Source of the DNA: Kluyvera ascorbata ATCC 33433 | GTDB taxonomy: Bacteria; Pseudomonadota; Gammaproteobacteria; Enterobacterales; Enterobacteriaceae | Assembly (NCBI RefSeq): GCF_000735365.1 | Contig: NZ_JMPL01000005.1 | Span: forward strand, 51,380-115,379 | Length of the DNA stretch: 64,000 nt | Reading direction: 5' to 3' | In this document: positions 42,628 to 51,665 of the stretch, one piece after another | Layout of the letters: every line of letters starts with the position of its first letter | Numbering within the stretch: position 1 is the stretch's first letter | Made by a program: the position numbers and the translations under genes | Notes under the pieces: model-generated | The model's input: only the letters and a program-made list of their open reading frames with translations | Told to the model about the DNA's origin: nothing | Database searches by the model: none

Positions 42628-44174
42628 CAGGCTTTCTCCCCTTTGCAGATAAATTCACGCGCCAGCAAACCGGTATTGGTGCTGCTGCTGGCGAGGACAA
42701 CGCCCGCGTCGGTCAACATCTGGCGCTGTTTTTCCAGCGACGGCGCGTCGAGATCGGTTCCCAGAACGTAGGCGAGGATCACCAGCTCACGGCCATCGGC
42801 GGCGGCGATCGCTTTCGCCTCTTTGATGGCTTCGATCGTTGAACCCACCGGATCTTCATGCGATCCAAAGCCCAGCACGAAATCCATCACGATCACGCCA
42901 ACTTGCGGATCGCGCGCTTCCTGAATCAGGCGGCTGATGCGGTTGGTCGGGTCGATCATCGGGTGCGGCTTGCCGTTGGTGAAGTCGTCATCGCCGAAGT
43001 CGAGGAAGGTGTGTTTCACGCTGCGGTTGATGTCCGCCAGGCGGAAGGCCGGGTCAGGCTGAATATTGCTATAGACGTCACCGTGTTTTTCCATCGCCGC
43101 GAACATGGTTTCGTCGCACAGCGTGCCGCCGCAGAACAGGCCGCGAATGTACTTCTGCTGCGGGGTCAGGCGTGAACGCACGTCAGCGATTAACGTCTCA
43201 TTCAGAGGATGCAGGTCTAACGATGCTCTCTTCACGCCGCTCAGCAGCACCGCTTTCAGCGCCGCGTCTTTGGTGCCGCGAGCGAACTGTAAGCCCTGCT
43301 CGTCAGCCGGTGGCTCAGCGCGGCCGAGGAAGCAGACCACGACCGGTTTACGGCACGCGCGAGCACGCTCCAGCACTTTGCGCGCCACGGCCGGAGCCGG
43401 TGGCTTAGAGACCAGCGCGATAATTTCGGTTTCCGGGTCGTTTTCCAGCATGCCGATCGCGTCGAGCATCATCAGCCCGCCAATTTTCTCGCTGAGATCG
43501 CGCCCACCGGTGCCGATAAGCTGCGAAATGCCGCCGCCAAAGTCATGGATACGCACGCTCAGCTCCTGGCTGCCGGTGCCCGACGCGCCAATAATGCCGA
43601 TGTTGCCGCGGCGTACCGCGTTGCCAAAGCACAGCGCCGCGCCGTTGATAATCGCAGTGCCGCAGTCCGGCCCCATCATCAGCAGCCCTTTTTCGTGCGC
43701 CAGCTGTTTCAGCGCCAGTTCGTCTTCAATGGTGACGTTGTCGGAGAACAGCATCACGTTGAGGTCGTTTTGCAGCGCCTGACGCGCTTCGCGGGCGGCA
43801 AACAGGCCGTTGACCGAAATCACCGCCAGGTTGCTGTCCGCTACGTGTTTTTTCGCGCTGGCAAGCGTGGCGTAGCGTGCTTCGTGCGAACCGCTTTCCG
43901 CTTTTTTGGAGAACAATTCTTCAATGGCCGCCAGCGTCTGCTCGTTGTCCGCACCGTCTTTGCCGTTGATGACGATCATCAGGTCGCCATTTTTCGCTTC
44001 ATCCAGCTCGGCGGTTAACAGACCGAGATTTTTCAGCACACCCTTGTTCATCTCGGTGGCCATGGCCACGAACGCCTGCTCAACGCCGTCTATCTTATTC
44101 GCGCGAGTGGAAATCGACATCAGCGAGACCGAATCAAAATACGTATTCTGCTTAATCACTATTTTGACTGACAT
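42627..44174 (-). CDS. allF: FdrA-like protein, oxamate carbamoyltransferase subunit AllF
   Basis: A 515-residue protein related to succinyl-CoA synthetase. The ATG at 44174 (MSVKIVIKQN) follows a GGAGGGAG stretch; the ORF could begin 4 codons earlier. Two Rossmann-like parts are seen: GIIGASGTGSQELSVRI near residue 190, and DFVLGFGSHEDPVGSTIEAIKEA near 440. The start lies 23 bases inside allH. Together with AllG and AllH it probably forms the carbamoyltransferase. Confidence 0.87.
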   Translation of the reverse strand: MSVKIVIKQNTYFDSVSLMSISTRANKIDGVEQAFVAMATEMNKGVLKNLGLLTAELDEAKNGDLMIVINGKDGADNEQTLAAIEELFSKKAESGSHEARYATLASAKKHVADSNLAVISVNGLFAAREARQALQNDLNVMLFSDNVTIEDELALKQLAHEKGLLMMGPDCGTAIINGAALCFGNAVRRGNIGIIGASGTGSQELSVRIHDFGGGISQLIGTGGRDLSEKIGGLMMLDAIGMLENDPETEIIALVSKPPAPAVARKVLERARACRKPVVVCFLGRAEPPADEQGLQFARGTKDAALKAVLLSGVKRASLDLHPLNETLIADVRSRLTPQQKYIRGLFCGGTLCDETMFAAMEKHGDVYSNIQPDPAFRLADINRSVKHTFLDFGDDDFTNGKPHPMIDPTNRISRLIQEARDPQVGVIVMDFVLGFGSHEDPVGSTIEAIKEAKAIAAADGRELVILAYVLGTDLDAPSLEKQRQMLTDAGVVLASSSTNTGLLAREFICKGEKA

Positions 44175-45027
44175 AACTCCCTCCATAGGCTTGGCTCAGC
44201 GCGCAGGCATCCGCCATGCCATAAAGCATGTCGCAGCCGGAACTGGAGCCAATATTTTTAATACTGGCGATAGTCTGGGTAGAAATATGTTGCGGTTCAT
44301 TAACCATGCCGTTAATAAACCCGAAAATCGTTTCGCGATAGCGCTGGGAAAAAGCGGCTTCCAGCGTAATAGCGCTTAATAAAGTGGTATTGTTACGCGC
44401 CACGCTTAGCGCGGAATCAAATGCATCGCGATATTTTTTCGCCGGGTGTCCATCGATAAATAAAACGGTGCTTAATCCCACTAAATAATCATCTGCCGAC
44501 GGCGTCAGGCCAATACCTAATCCCACCATATTAGCCACCGCCGAGGTTATTTCTCGTCCCTGTAATAACGCGTTAAATAATGTTTTTCGCCGCTGCTGTA
44601 ATGCCTGAGAGATAGCCTGATAAAACGGGTTATCGCCGCGCCAGAGAAACAGCGTCTGGTTATCCTGTAATTGTTGATGAATCTCGTCGTGCCACCGCAG
44701 CCAGGGAATCTGCCGGAACCGTTCGGCGTTCAGCTGCGGTATCGTTGGCTGCCAGCGCTGGCAGGAGGCGGTATTCAGCCATTTATCCTCGCCAACCGTT
44801 ATTCCTGTTGGATGAAACTGAACCGTCTCACCGGGCCGGAACAGCCCGTCGAAGTGAGTGAGTGCTAACCTACAGCTGTTCGGGGCGTTGTCGTACTCTT
44901 CGCACAATAGCGTCAACAACCGCCGCTGCGCCGGGAGATAAAGGTTTACCGCCCGGGAAAAGACCTGTTCGACACGTCCAGCACCACGTTCCGAAAGAAA
45001 GTGCTCATCCGCAGTTAGCGCTTGCAC
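44152..45027 (-). CDS. allH: DUF2877 protein, oxamate carbamoyltransferase subunit AllH-like
   Basis: A 291-residue protein with the DUF2877 hallmark GLGIGLTPSADDYLVGLSTVL near residue 190. The N-terminal half (SERGAGRVEQVFSRAVNLYL, then LFRPGETVQF) is also family-like. It is the first enzyme gene of the leftward cluster and overlaps allF by 23 bases. Its homologue YlbF is the third subunit of oxamic transcarbamylase in E. coli. Confidence 0.85.
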   Translation of the reverse strand: MQALTADEHFLSERGAGRVEQVFSRAVNLYLPAQRRLLTLLCEEYDNAPNSCRLALTHFDGLFRPGETVQFHPTGITVGEDKWLNTASCQRWQPTIPQLNAERFRQIPWLRWHDEIHQQLQDNQTLFLWRGDNPFYQAISQALQQRRKTLFNALLQGREITSAVANMVGLGIGLTPSADDYLVGLSTVLFIDGHPAKKYRDAFDSALSVARNNTTLLSAITLEAAFSQRYRETIFGFINGMVNEPQHISTQTIASIKNIGSSSGCDMLYGMADACALSQAYGGSYVSQNSD

Positions 45028-45066
45028 ACACCGCCGTATTGGGGTGTCGATAGCGCGTCTCCTCTG

Positions 45067-45672
45067 TTACGCTCCGGCGGCAATCAGCAGTTGGGCTATC
45101 TCTTCGTAACCCTTCTCCCGCGCAAGTTCCAGCGGGGTTTTGCCGTATTTGTCGGTCATGTGCGGGCTGGCACCATGCTCCAGCAGCAGGCCGACAATGG
45201 TCTGCTGGGTTTCACCGCCGTCGTTGAGCACGATGGCCTCCAGCAGCGGCGTCCAGCCGACAAAGTTAGTGTGGTTGACGTTAATGTGAGTGCGGTGCAA
45301 TAGCTCTTTGACGATTTCAAGGTGCCCTTTTTCGCAGGCGGGCGTTAGCCCCACGCCGCCAAAACGGGTTAAACGATTTAAATCCGGACGAGCCGGTAAC
45401 AGTAAACGCAGCAGCGTTAAATCATTATTCAGACAGCTAATTAAAAATGGGTTTAAACAGGTCTGGTCTTGTTTATTAATATCCGCACCGGCGTCCAGTA
45501 AGGCCACTACGCAATCATATTTTTTATTCAGGCTCGCCAGCGTAATGGCCGTTTGCCCCTGACGATTACAGGCATTAATATCAACGCCCTGATGCAGGCA
45601 AGATTTTAATTTCGTTAGTTCGCCTTGTTGCGCAGCCAATAGATAGTCAGCAATCAGATTGTTGTTGGTCAT
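45067..45672 (-). CDS. Ankyrin-repeat protein at the head of the all-like cluster
   Basis: A 201-residue soluble protein made of about six ankyrin repeats; units such as GVDINACNRQGQTAITLASL, DAGADINKQDQTCLNPFLI and EHGASPHMTDKYGKTPLELA are visible. It has no signal peptide. It lies 40 bases upstream of allH in the same direction and may be the first gene of that operon. An ankyrin protein in a catabolic cluster suggests a scaffold or regulator of the enzyme complex; this is inference. Confidence 0.85.
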   Translation of the reverse strand: MTNNNLIADYLLAAQQGELTKLKSCLHQGVDINACNRQGQTAITLASLNKKYDCVVALLDAGADINKQDQTCLNPFLISCLNNDLTLLRLLLPARPDLNRLTRFGGVGLTPACEKGHLEIVKELLHRTHINVNHTNFVGWTPLLEAIVLNDGGETQQTIVGLLLEHGASPHMTDKYGKTPLELAREKGYEEIAQLLIAAGA

Positions 45673-45914
45673 GTCAAATTCCCTGATTTTTGTGGCTGTT
45701 TTCGATGAAATGAGAATAGCAACGAAATAATCAGAAAAGAACCCGCTTAAATTTTATTCGCCATAAGCTGCTTGATTAGTGAATTTTATTTAAAAATCGA
45801 TACAGACTGTGCGGTAGTGCACCGTTTATTTCTTTGCCGCTATGCCCCTTAACTCAATCGGGTTTTCTTTCTATATAGTTTCAGTGCGTAACCACTACAT
45901 GAGAGGAAACAACG

Positions 45915-46409
45915 ATGAACGGACTCACCGCTACGGGCATTACCGTTGGAGTGTGTGCAGGTCTCTGGCAGATGGTGTCCTCGCAGGTTGGGCTGGCCCC
46001 GGGCTGGGAATTATTAGGTACGATTGGCTTTGTGGCGTTCTGCAGTTTCTATGCGGCAGGCGGCGGCAAGGCGGGATTTGTGAAGAGCCTTTTTGTCAAT
46101 TACTCCGGCGCCGTCTGGGCGTTTCTCGCGGCGGCGGCCTCCGGCTGGCTGGCGTCGGTTAGCGGGCTATCACCCTTCTGGGCAGGCGTGGTGATGACGG
46201 TGCCGTTCTCCGCCGTGGTGGTCTGGCAGGGTCGATTCTGGCTCACCTCATTTATCCCCGGCGGCTTTCTTGGTATGACGCTGTTTTTCGCCACCGGGAT
46301 GAACTGGTGGGTCACGCTGTTGGGCTTTTTTGCCGGAAACTGCGTCGGGATTATCTCGGAATATACCGGGCGCAAGCTGAGCGAAGCCACCTCGAAAGAG
46401 GTCGCGTAG
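45915..46409 (+). CDS. DUF1097 membrane protein, candidate transporter
   Basis: A 164-residue inner-membrane protein with five membrane segments between about residues 5 and 150; LTATGITVGVCAGLWQMVSS and GFVKSLFVNYSGAVWAFLAA are typical of DUF1097 (YcdZ-like). AGAGGAAAC precedes the ATG. It is divergent from the ankyrin/all-like operon and followed by a LysR regulator. It is the only membrane protein of the cluster, so it may carry the ureide substrate or product; not shown. Confidence 0.8.
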   Translation: MNGLTATGITVGVCAGLWQMVSSQVGLAPGWELLGTIGFVAFCSFYAAGGGKAGFVKSLFVNYSGAVWAFLAAAASGWLASVSGLSPFWAGVVMTVPFSAVVVWQGRFWLTSFIPGGFLGMTLFFATGMNWWVTLLGFFAGNCVGIISEYTGRKLSEATSKEVA

Positions 46410-46515
46410 GCGGTTTTTAAAAGTTATTCAAAAATGGTTGCCCAACAATCACTTCAACCAATACATTCATCTCATTAAAGAGGCCCAATAAATAGTTGAA
46501 CCGAGGAGCAGGTGA

Positions 46516-47463
46516 ATGAACTCAATTTTTACCGAAGAGAACCTGCTGGCATTCACTACCGCCGCGCGGTTTGGCAGCTTCAGTAAGGCCGCGGAGGAGC
46601 TGGGCCTCACCACCTCCGCCATCAGCTATACCATCAAGCGCATGGAGACGGGCCTCGATGTGGTGCTGTTTACCCGCAGCACCCGCAGCATTGAGCTGAC
46701 CGAATCCGGGCGCTACTTCTTTCGCAAAGCCAGCGACCTGCTCAATGATTTCCACGCCATCAAGCGCAGCATCGACACCATTTCCCAGGGCATTGAAGCG
46801 CGGGTGCGCATCTGCATTAATCAGCTGCTCTATACGCCGAAGCACACCGCCCGGCTGCTGCAGGTGCTGAAAAAGCAGTTTCCTACCTGCCAGATAACCG
46901 TCACCACCGAGGTCTACAACGGCGTCTGGGATTCGATTATCAATAATCAGGCCAGTATCGCCATCGGCGCGCCGGATACCCTGCTCGACGGCGGCGGCAT
47001 TGATTACACTGAAATTGGCGCCATCCGCTGGGCCTTTGCCATCGCGCCGTCCCACCCGCTGGCGTTTATGCCGGAGCCCATTGCCGAAAGCCAGCTGCGC
47101 CTCTACCCCAACATCATGGTGGAAGACACCGCGCACACCATTAATAAAAAGGTCGGTTGGCTGCTGCACGGACAAGAGTCAATTCTGGTGCCGGATTTCA
47201 ACACCAAGCGCGAATGCCAGATCCTCGGCGAAGGGATTGGTTTTCTGCCGGACTACATGGTGCGCGATGCCGAAGCGCAATCTCAGCTGGTCACCCGGCA
47301 GATCAACAACCCGCGCCAGGACTCTCGCATGCTGCTCGCGACTCAGCACTCGGCCAATGGACAGGTGACGCAGTGGATCAAACGGCAGTTTAGCCCGCAA
47401 GGGGTATTAACGGATATTTACGCAGACCTACTACATCGAGACATAGAAAACGCCAATAAATAA
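46516..47463 (+). CDS. LysR family transcriptional regulator
   Basis: A 315-residue LysR-type regulator. The winged helix-turn-helix is at residues 1-60 (LLAFTTAARFGSFSKAAEELGLTTSAISYTIKRME), followed by the linker helix and an effector-binding domain. A GAGGAGCAGG stretch precedes the ATG. It lies downstream of the DUF1097 gene in the same direction and probably controls the divergent all-like operon in response to a pathway compound. Confidence 0.88.
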   Translation: MNSIFTEENLLAFTTAARFGSFSKAAEELGLTTSAISYTIKRMETGLDVVLFTRSTRSIELTESGRYFFRKASDLLNDFHAIKRSIDTISQGIEARVRICINQLLYTPKHTARLLQVLKKQFPTCQITVTTEVYNGVWDSIINNQASIAIGAPDTLLDGGGIDYTEIGAIRWAFAIAPSHPLAFMPEPIAESQLRLYPNIMVEDTAHTINKKVGWLLHGQESILVPDFNTKRECQILGEGIGFLPDYMVRDAEAQSQLVTRQINNPRQDSRMLLATQHSANGQVTQWIKRQFSPQGVLTDIYADLLHRDIENANK

Positions 47464-47700
47464 AAAAGCACTACGCAATTTATGAAAATTGCCGATAACT
47501 CAGATATTACGCTTAGTATTTTTTATCCGTTTAAAAAATACTAAAAAATAATTAATGAATAATAAATACCTGTACATTCACTATGATAGCTGGAACCTCG
47601 CTTAATCCGTTTCGGTGATATCACCAAATCCACAAACATAATGTTATTCTGGCTAAAGCGACGTTTTACAGGGATCTCATCGCGCAGCAAGGAGAATAAA

Positions 47701-47766
47701 TGTCACTGCATCATTTAATTGCGCACATTCAACAGGCCTTCCAGCAGCCTGCAGGCATGACGTAAT
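47701..47766 (+). CDS. 21-codon ORF coupled to lapG
   Basis: A short frame (opening MSLHHLIAHIQQAF) with a strong ribosome-binding site (AAGGAG, 5-6 bases upstream). Its stop overlaps the lapG start (TAATG), while lapG itself has only a weak site. This layout points to a leader peptide coupling translation to lapG, or a gene remnant. The 240 bases before it are AT-rich, hold no gene, and should contain the promoter. Confidence 0.45.
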
Positions 47767-48466
47767 GACATGGCGTCCAGCTGGCGTTAATCCTTTCAGT
47801 CTCCAGAAACGATGGCTTTCATCGCTACTGGCACTGTTGCTTTTGGTCGCGCCAAATCTGGGCGCAGGCTGGGATTTTAATACCATTAATTCGCGTACCC
47901 AGCGGCTTTATGGCCCGACTACGCCCACCGCACAGCGCAACATAGATGCCTGGGAAGCTCTGCTTAAGCAGCCGCCGTCGAGCGATATTCATGCCACGCT
48001 GAACCGCGTGAACCAGTTTTTTAATTCCCGTATTCGGTTTACCGATGATATTTCGGTATGGGGTCAGCAGGACTATTGGGCGACACCGGTTGAGGCATTA
48101 CGCAAAGGGGCTGGTGATTGCGAAGACTACGCCATCGCCAAATATTTTACGCTGCGACAACTGGGCGTTCCCGCCAGCCAGTTAAGAATCACCTATGTTA
48201 AAGCACTACAGCTTAACCAGGCCCATATGGTCTTAACCTGGTATTCCGCGCCCGATGCCGTTCCGCTCGTGCTCGATAATCTTAAACCCAACATATTACC
48301 CGCCTCCGCACGCAGCGACCTGCTTCCCGTCTATTCCTTTAACGGTGAAGGTCTCTGGATCCCGCAGGCGAGCGGCAGCAAACGTGTCGGCGACAGTAAA
48401 AAACTCTCTCGCTGGCAGGATCTTCTCACCAGGATGCGTGCAGAAGGATTTGTCATTAATGAATAG
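47765..48466 (+). CDS. lapG: Periplasmic cysteine protease LapG (BTLCP family)
   Basis: A 233-residue exported protease. A signal peptide covers about residues 15-34. The catalytic triad is visible as C119 (AGDCEDYA), H154 (NQAHMVL) and D171 (VLDNL). D118, E120 and D121 around the cysteine fit the calcium site of LapG proteins. LapG cuts a large surface adhesin near its N-terminus and so releases the cell from a biofilm, unless bound by LapD. lapD follows after 9 bases. Confidence 0.92.
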   Translation: MTWRPAGVNPFSLQKRWLSSLLALLLLVAPNLGAGWDFNTINSRTQRLYGPTTPTAQRNIDAWEALLKQPPSSDIHATLNRVNQFFNSRIRFTDDISVWGQQDYWATPVEALRKGAGDCEDYAIAKYFTLRQLGVPASQLRITYVKALQLNQAHMVLTWYSAPDAVPLVLDNLKPNILPASARSDLLPVYSFNGEGLWIPQASGSKRVGDSKKLSRWQDLLTRMRAEGFVINE

Positions 48467-48475
48467 GATTCAGCC

Positions 48476-50449
48476 ATGTCCCTTTATAAACAGCTACTAA
48501 TTGGCATCTGTCTGTTTACCTTCACCATATTCTGCGGCAATTTTTTTGCCACGCTGGAGAGCTCACGCGAGCAGTATTACAACCAGCTCAGCGCCCATGC
48601 CCAGGATGCCGCCACCGCCCTTGGACTGTCGCTGACGGCGCATATCGACGATCCGGTGATGACGGAGCTGATGGTTAACTCCATTTTTGATAGCGGCTAT
48701 TTCTACCGCATCCAGGTTGTTGATATTAAAAGCGGCCAACCGATTATCGAGCGTCAGAACGTGCCGCCAAGCGCCAACGTTCCGGCCTGGTTTGTCCGCA
48801 TGGTGCATCTGGACCCGGGACAAGGTGAAGCCATTGTGATGCGTGGCTGGAGCCAGGCCGCGCGCGTGGAAGTGGTCAGCCATCCGATGTTTGCGCTGGC
48901 ACGTTTGTGGAGCAGCCTGGTTGCCAGCCTGCTATGGCTCAGCGGTTGTAGCGTGCTGTGCATTCTGGGCGCGATGTTCTTGTTGCGAAATCGTCTGCGT
49001 CCGCTGAATTACATCGTTGAACAGGCGACGGCCATCAGCCGTCGTGAATTTTTAAGTATCCCCGCCCTGCCGAAAACGCCGGAACTCCGCCGGGTGGTTG
49101 AAGCCACCAACATGATGGTTACGCAGCTCAAAGCGCTGTTCAGCGAGCAAGCCAAACGTACCGAAACACTGCGTCAGGAAGCCTATAACGACAGCCTGAC
49201 CGGGCTGAATAACCGCCGGGCTTTTGATATTAAATTCCAGACCCGTTTGAGCGACGAAGAAAACGCGGACGGGAATCTTATCTTACTGCGCGTGCAGGAC
49301 CTGATGGGCCTCAACCAACGGCTCGGCGGCGTCAATACCGATAAGCTCTTGAAGAATATCGGTGAGATTCTTATCACGCTGCAGCAGCGCTTTTTCCTTA
49401 ATGAAGGCTTTGTCGCCCGCGTGCGCGGCGGCGAATTTGCCATTCTCACCGACCCGGTGTTGCCAACCGAGATGGAACATTTCGCCAACTCGCTCAACAC
49501 TCAACTCAAAGCGCTGTACGAAACAGGCCTGAGCGACGTTGACCCCGTCGCCCACTTTGTCGATGTTACCTTCCACTATGGCGATTCACCGCAAACCTTG
49601 CTCCGCCAGGCAGATAGGATACTGGTCGCAACCGAAACGGATATGCACGCCTTCGCCGATCCTGAGGCCGCCGCGAAGCAGGCAGATGAAGACCACCATC
49701 AGTGGCATCATCGTTTGACCACCGTTCTGGATAAAGAAGCCTTTGAGCTTTACGCGCAGCCGGTATACCAGTGCAACAACCAGCACATTGTTTTGCATAA
49801 CAAAATTCTGGCTCGTATCCAGACCGATGAAGGCGAAATTATCCCGGCGGGGCGCTTTATTCCCTGGGTTCGCCGCCTGTCTCTCAGCCGCAAAATGGAT
49901 ATCGTCATGCTTAAACAAACGTTGCGCGCCATGGAAAACAGCCGACATGAGTTTGCCCTCAGCATTAGCGGTGAAAGCGTGGCCGATGATGAAAGCCTGA
50001 ATGCACTGCTTAAGCCGCTGAAAGGCCTACGCCATCTAACGCCACGGTTGACGCTGGAGCTGGATGAAAACGAACTGCCGGATCCCGATCGCGTCAGCAT
50101 CCTGGTGAAAAAATTGCAGGATCTGGGCTGCGGCCTGGGGATCCAGCACTTTGGCGGCCGCTTCCATCTGATTGGCAACCTGCCGCAGTGGGGGCTCGCC
50201 TGGATCAAAGTTGACGGTGGCTACATTCACCGCATCAACGAAGAAGAAGATAAGAAGCTGTTTATCGAAGCCATTTACTGGGCTACGCGGCAAATTGACC
50301 TGCCGCTCATCGCCGAGCGCGTCGAAACCGAAGGCGAACTGGCGGTACTGGAAAACATCGGCCTGTATGGCGCAATGGGGCGTTATTTTAGCGACGCCAG
50401 CACACTACAAAAAACTCAGGAGAGCAGCCATGCATTTTATAGAACGTGA
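48476..50449 (+). CDS. lapD: Cyclic-di-GMP receptor LapD
   Basis: A 657-residue inner-membrane receptor. Membrane segments at about 7-25 and 150-170 enclose a periplasmic domain with G124-W125, the pair that in known LapD contacts LapG. HAMP follows (about 170-225), then a degenerate GGDEF (RGGEF, 317-321) and a degenerate EAL domain (HNKIL at 441-445 instead of EAL). It should therefore bind but not make or cut cyclic-di-GMP. When bound, it holds LapG and keeps the adhesin at the surface. Confidence 0.93.
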   Translation: MSLYKQLLIGICLFTFTIFCGNFFATLESSREQYYNQLSAHAQDAATALGLSLTAHIDDPVMTELMVNSIFDSGYFYRIQVVDIKSGQPIIERQNVPPSANVPAWFVRMVHLDPGQGEAIVMRGWSQAARVEVVSHPMFALARLWSSLVASLLWLSGCSVLCILGAMFLLRNRLRPLNYIVEQATAISRREFLSIPALPKTPELRRVVEATNMMVTQLKALFSEQAKRTETLRQEAYNDSLTGLNNRRAFDIKFQTRLSDEENADGNLILLRVQDLMGLNQRLGGVNTDKLLKNIGEILITLQQRFFLNEGFVARVRGGEFAILTDPVLPTEMEHFANSLNTQLKALYETGLSDVDPVAHFVDVTFHYGDSPQTLLRQADRILVATETDMHAFADPEAAAKQADEDHHQWHHRLTTVLDKEAFELYAQPVYQCNNQHIVLHNKILARIQTDEGEIIPAGRFIPWVRRLSLSRKMDIVMLKQTLRAMENSRHEFALSISGESVADDESLNALLKPLKGLRHLTPRLTLELDENELPDPDRVSILVKKLQDLGCGLGIQHFGGRFHLIGNLPQWGLAWIKVDGGYIHRINEEEDKKLFIEAIYWATRQIDLPLIAERVETEGELAVLENIGLYGAMGRYFSDASTLQKTQESSHAFYRT

Positions 50450-50771
50450 TAGCGAAGGGCGGATAGTTCGGGTCGAGACCGCGGAATTCAGCGGCATGAC
50501 CGAAATAAGCGAAGTGACCACGGGAGAAATCAGCGACTGGATTAAGGTGAGCGAGCTTCGCGCCTCGACGATCCAACAGTTGCAGCAGAGCGACCTGAAC
50601 ATGGTGCGCGTACTGGAAGATCTTATCGAAGTGTTGATGAGCAAAGGCGTTATCAGCATTACCGACCTCCCGGCCGCCGCGCAAAGCAAGCTGCTCAATC
50701 GCGCGGCGGCTCGCCAAACGCTAGGCGGCCTGGAAGGGCTTATCAGCGATGATGACGAGCGATTAATATAA
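50430..50771 (+). CDS. Small conserved protein of the lap locus
   Basis: A 113-residue acidic protein starting at ATG 50430 with AGGAGAG about 6 bases upstream, overlapping the end of lapD by 20 bases. It begins MHFIERDSEGRIVRVETAEF and ends in an acidic tail (ISDDDERLI). It has no signal or membrane segment. Genes of this kind often follow lapD in enterobacteria and pseudomonads, sometimes labelled tryptophan-synthase-beta-like without evidence. Function unknown. Confidence 0.78.
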   Translation: MHFIERDSEGRIVRVETAEFSGMTEISEVTTGEISDWIKVSELRASTIQQLQQSDLNMVRVLEDLIEVLMSKGVISITDLPAAAQSKLLNRAAARQTLGGLEGLISDDDERLI

Positions 50772-51665
50772 GCAACAATTATCCTTATTTGTTCAGGCAC
50801 ATCATGTATGTGCCTGACATCTCTCCCGCCCTGCAAAAACATTCACCAATGCATCCATGACGTTGACCTGTATAAAGTGATGCACCTTATCTGTTGTGTC
50901 TTCCATATTGCAGGTTTAAATAACAAACACAGTTACCACGCCGATAAAACAAATTTACGACGAATACGAAATGTTCATGCCATTAATATATTCACATACT
51001 AACCCAGTAAAAATAATTAACTTACCTAATACATTGACACACTACCAGACTATTAACAGGAAAGTTAAACCATAAAGCAAAAAATAAGTAATACAAAACT
51101 ATCAGCATTAATGCCACACGGGTGAATGCGTCAAAACTACGTATAACAATCAATTAATTACAGATGAATGGCATAGTCCACATAGCAGAAAAAATAAAAT
51201 CACAGGGCTATTAATCACTATAAATGGACATCAAACATTGATATTACTCTACAGATATACTTCTGATTGACAATTTCATTTATCTTTTAAAAACAACACA
51301 ATATAGAAAGCTAAGAAACTATCTTTATAGTTTTCATCTTTAGCCAATAATTTCTTTACAGAAAATTCTCACAAAATCGACATTAAAATCAAAGAAAGCG
51401 TTTATTTTGCGTATTACCTTATAAATATAGCCAAAGTCTTTATTTACCAGACCTCATCTTCATGAGATGCCTGGAATACTATCAGCACACACACAAATGT
51501 ATGAGATATCCGTTTTGCTGTGTTTTGTATGGAAGGCGTTCGCTATTTCTCCTGATGGAAACAGGAGATTGCTGATGTAAGACAGCAACAATTTTGTTTT
51601 TTGTCTCGACCTCGCCTCTGGTGGTCCCCCACCGGCCAGGGAAATGAACACAAGAAAAGGATGAC
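50772..51665. other. AT-rich intergenic region where an adhesin gene might be expected
   Basis: About 890 bases, strongly AT-rich in the first 650, with no frame that looks like a gene. In many lap loci a giant RTX adhesin gene lies near here; none is present. The last 130 bases before lapE contain small hairpins (CTCCTG/CAGGAG near 51554-51572, GGTGG/CCACC near 51619-51632), so lapE has a structured leader. I see no cyclic-di-GMP riboswitch pattern. Confidence 0.6.

Noticed and set aside
50172-50429. Longer form of the small lap-locus protein starting inside lapD
   Set aside because: The upstream extension is an out-of-frame shadow of lapD; the start at 50430 has a clear ribosome-binding site.
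51430-51665. Cyclic-di-GMP (GEMM) riboswitch before lapE
   Set aside because: The locus made it worth looking for, but none of the conserved core sequence is present; only simple hairpins are seen.
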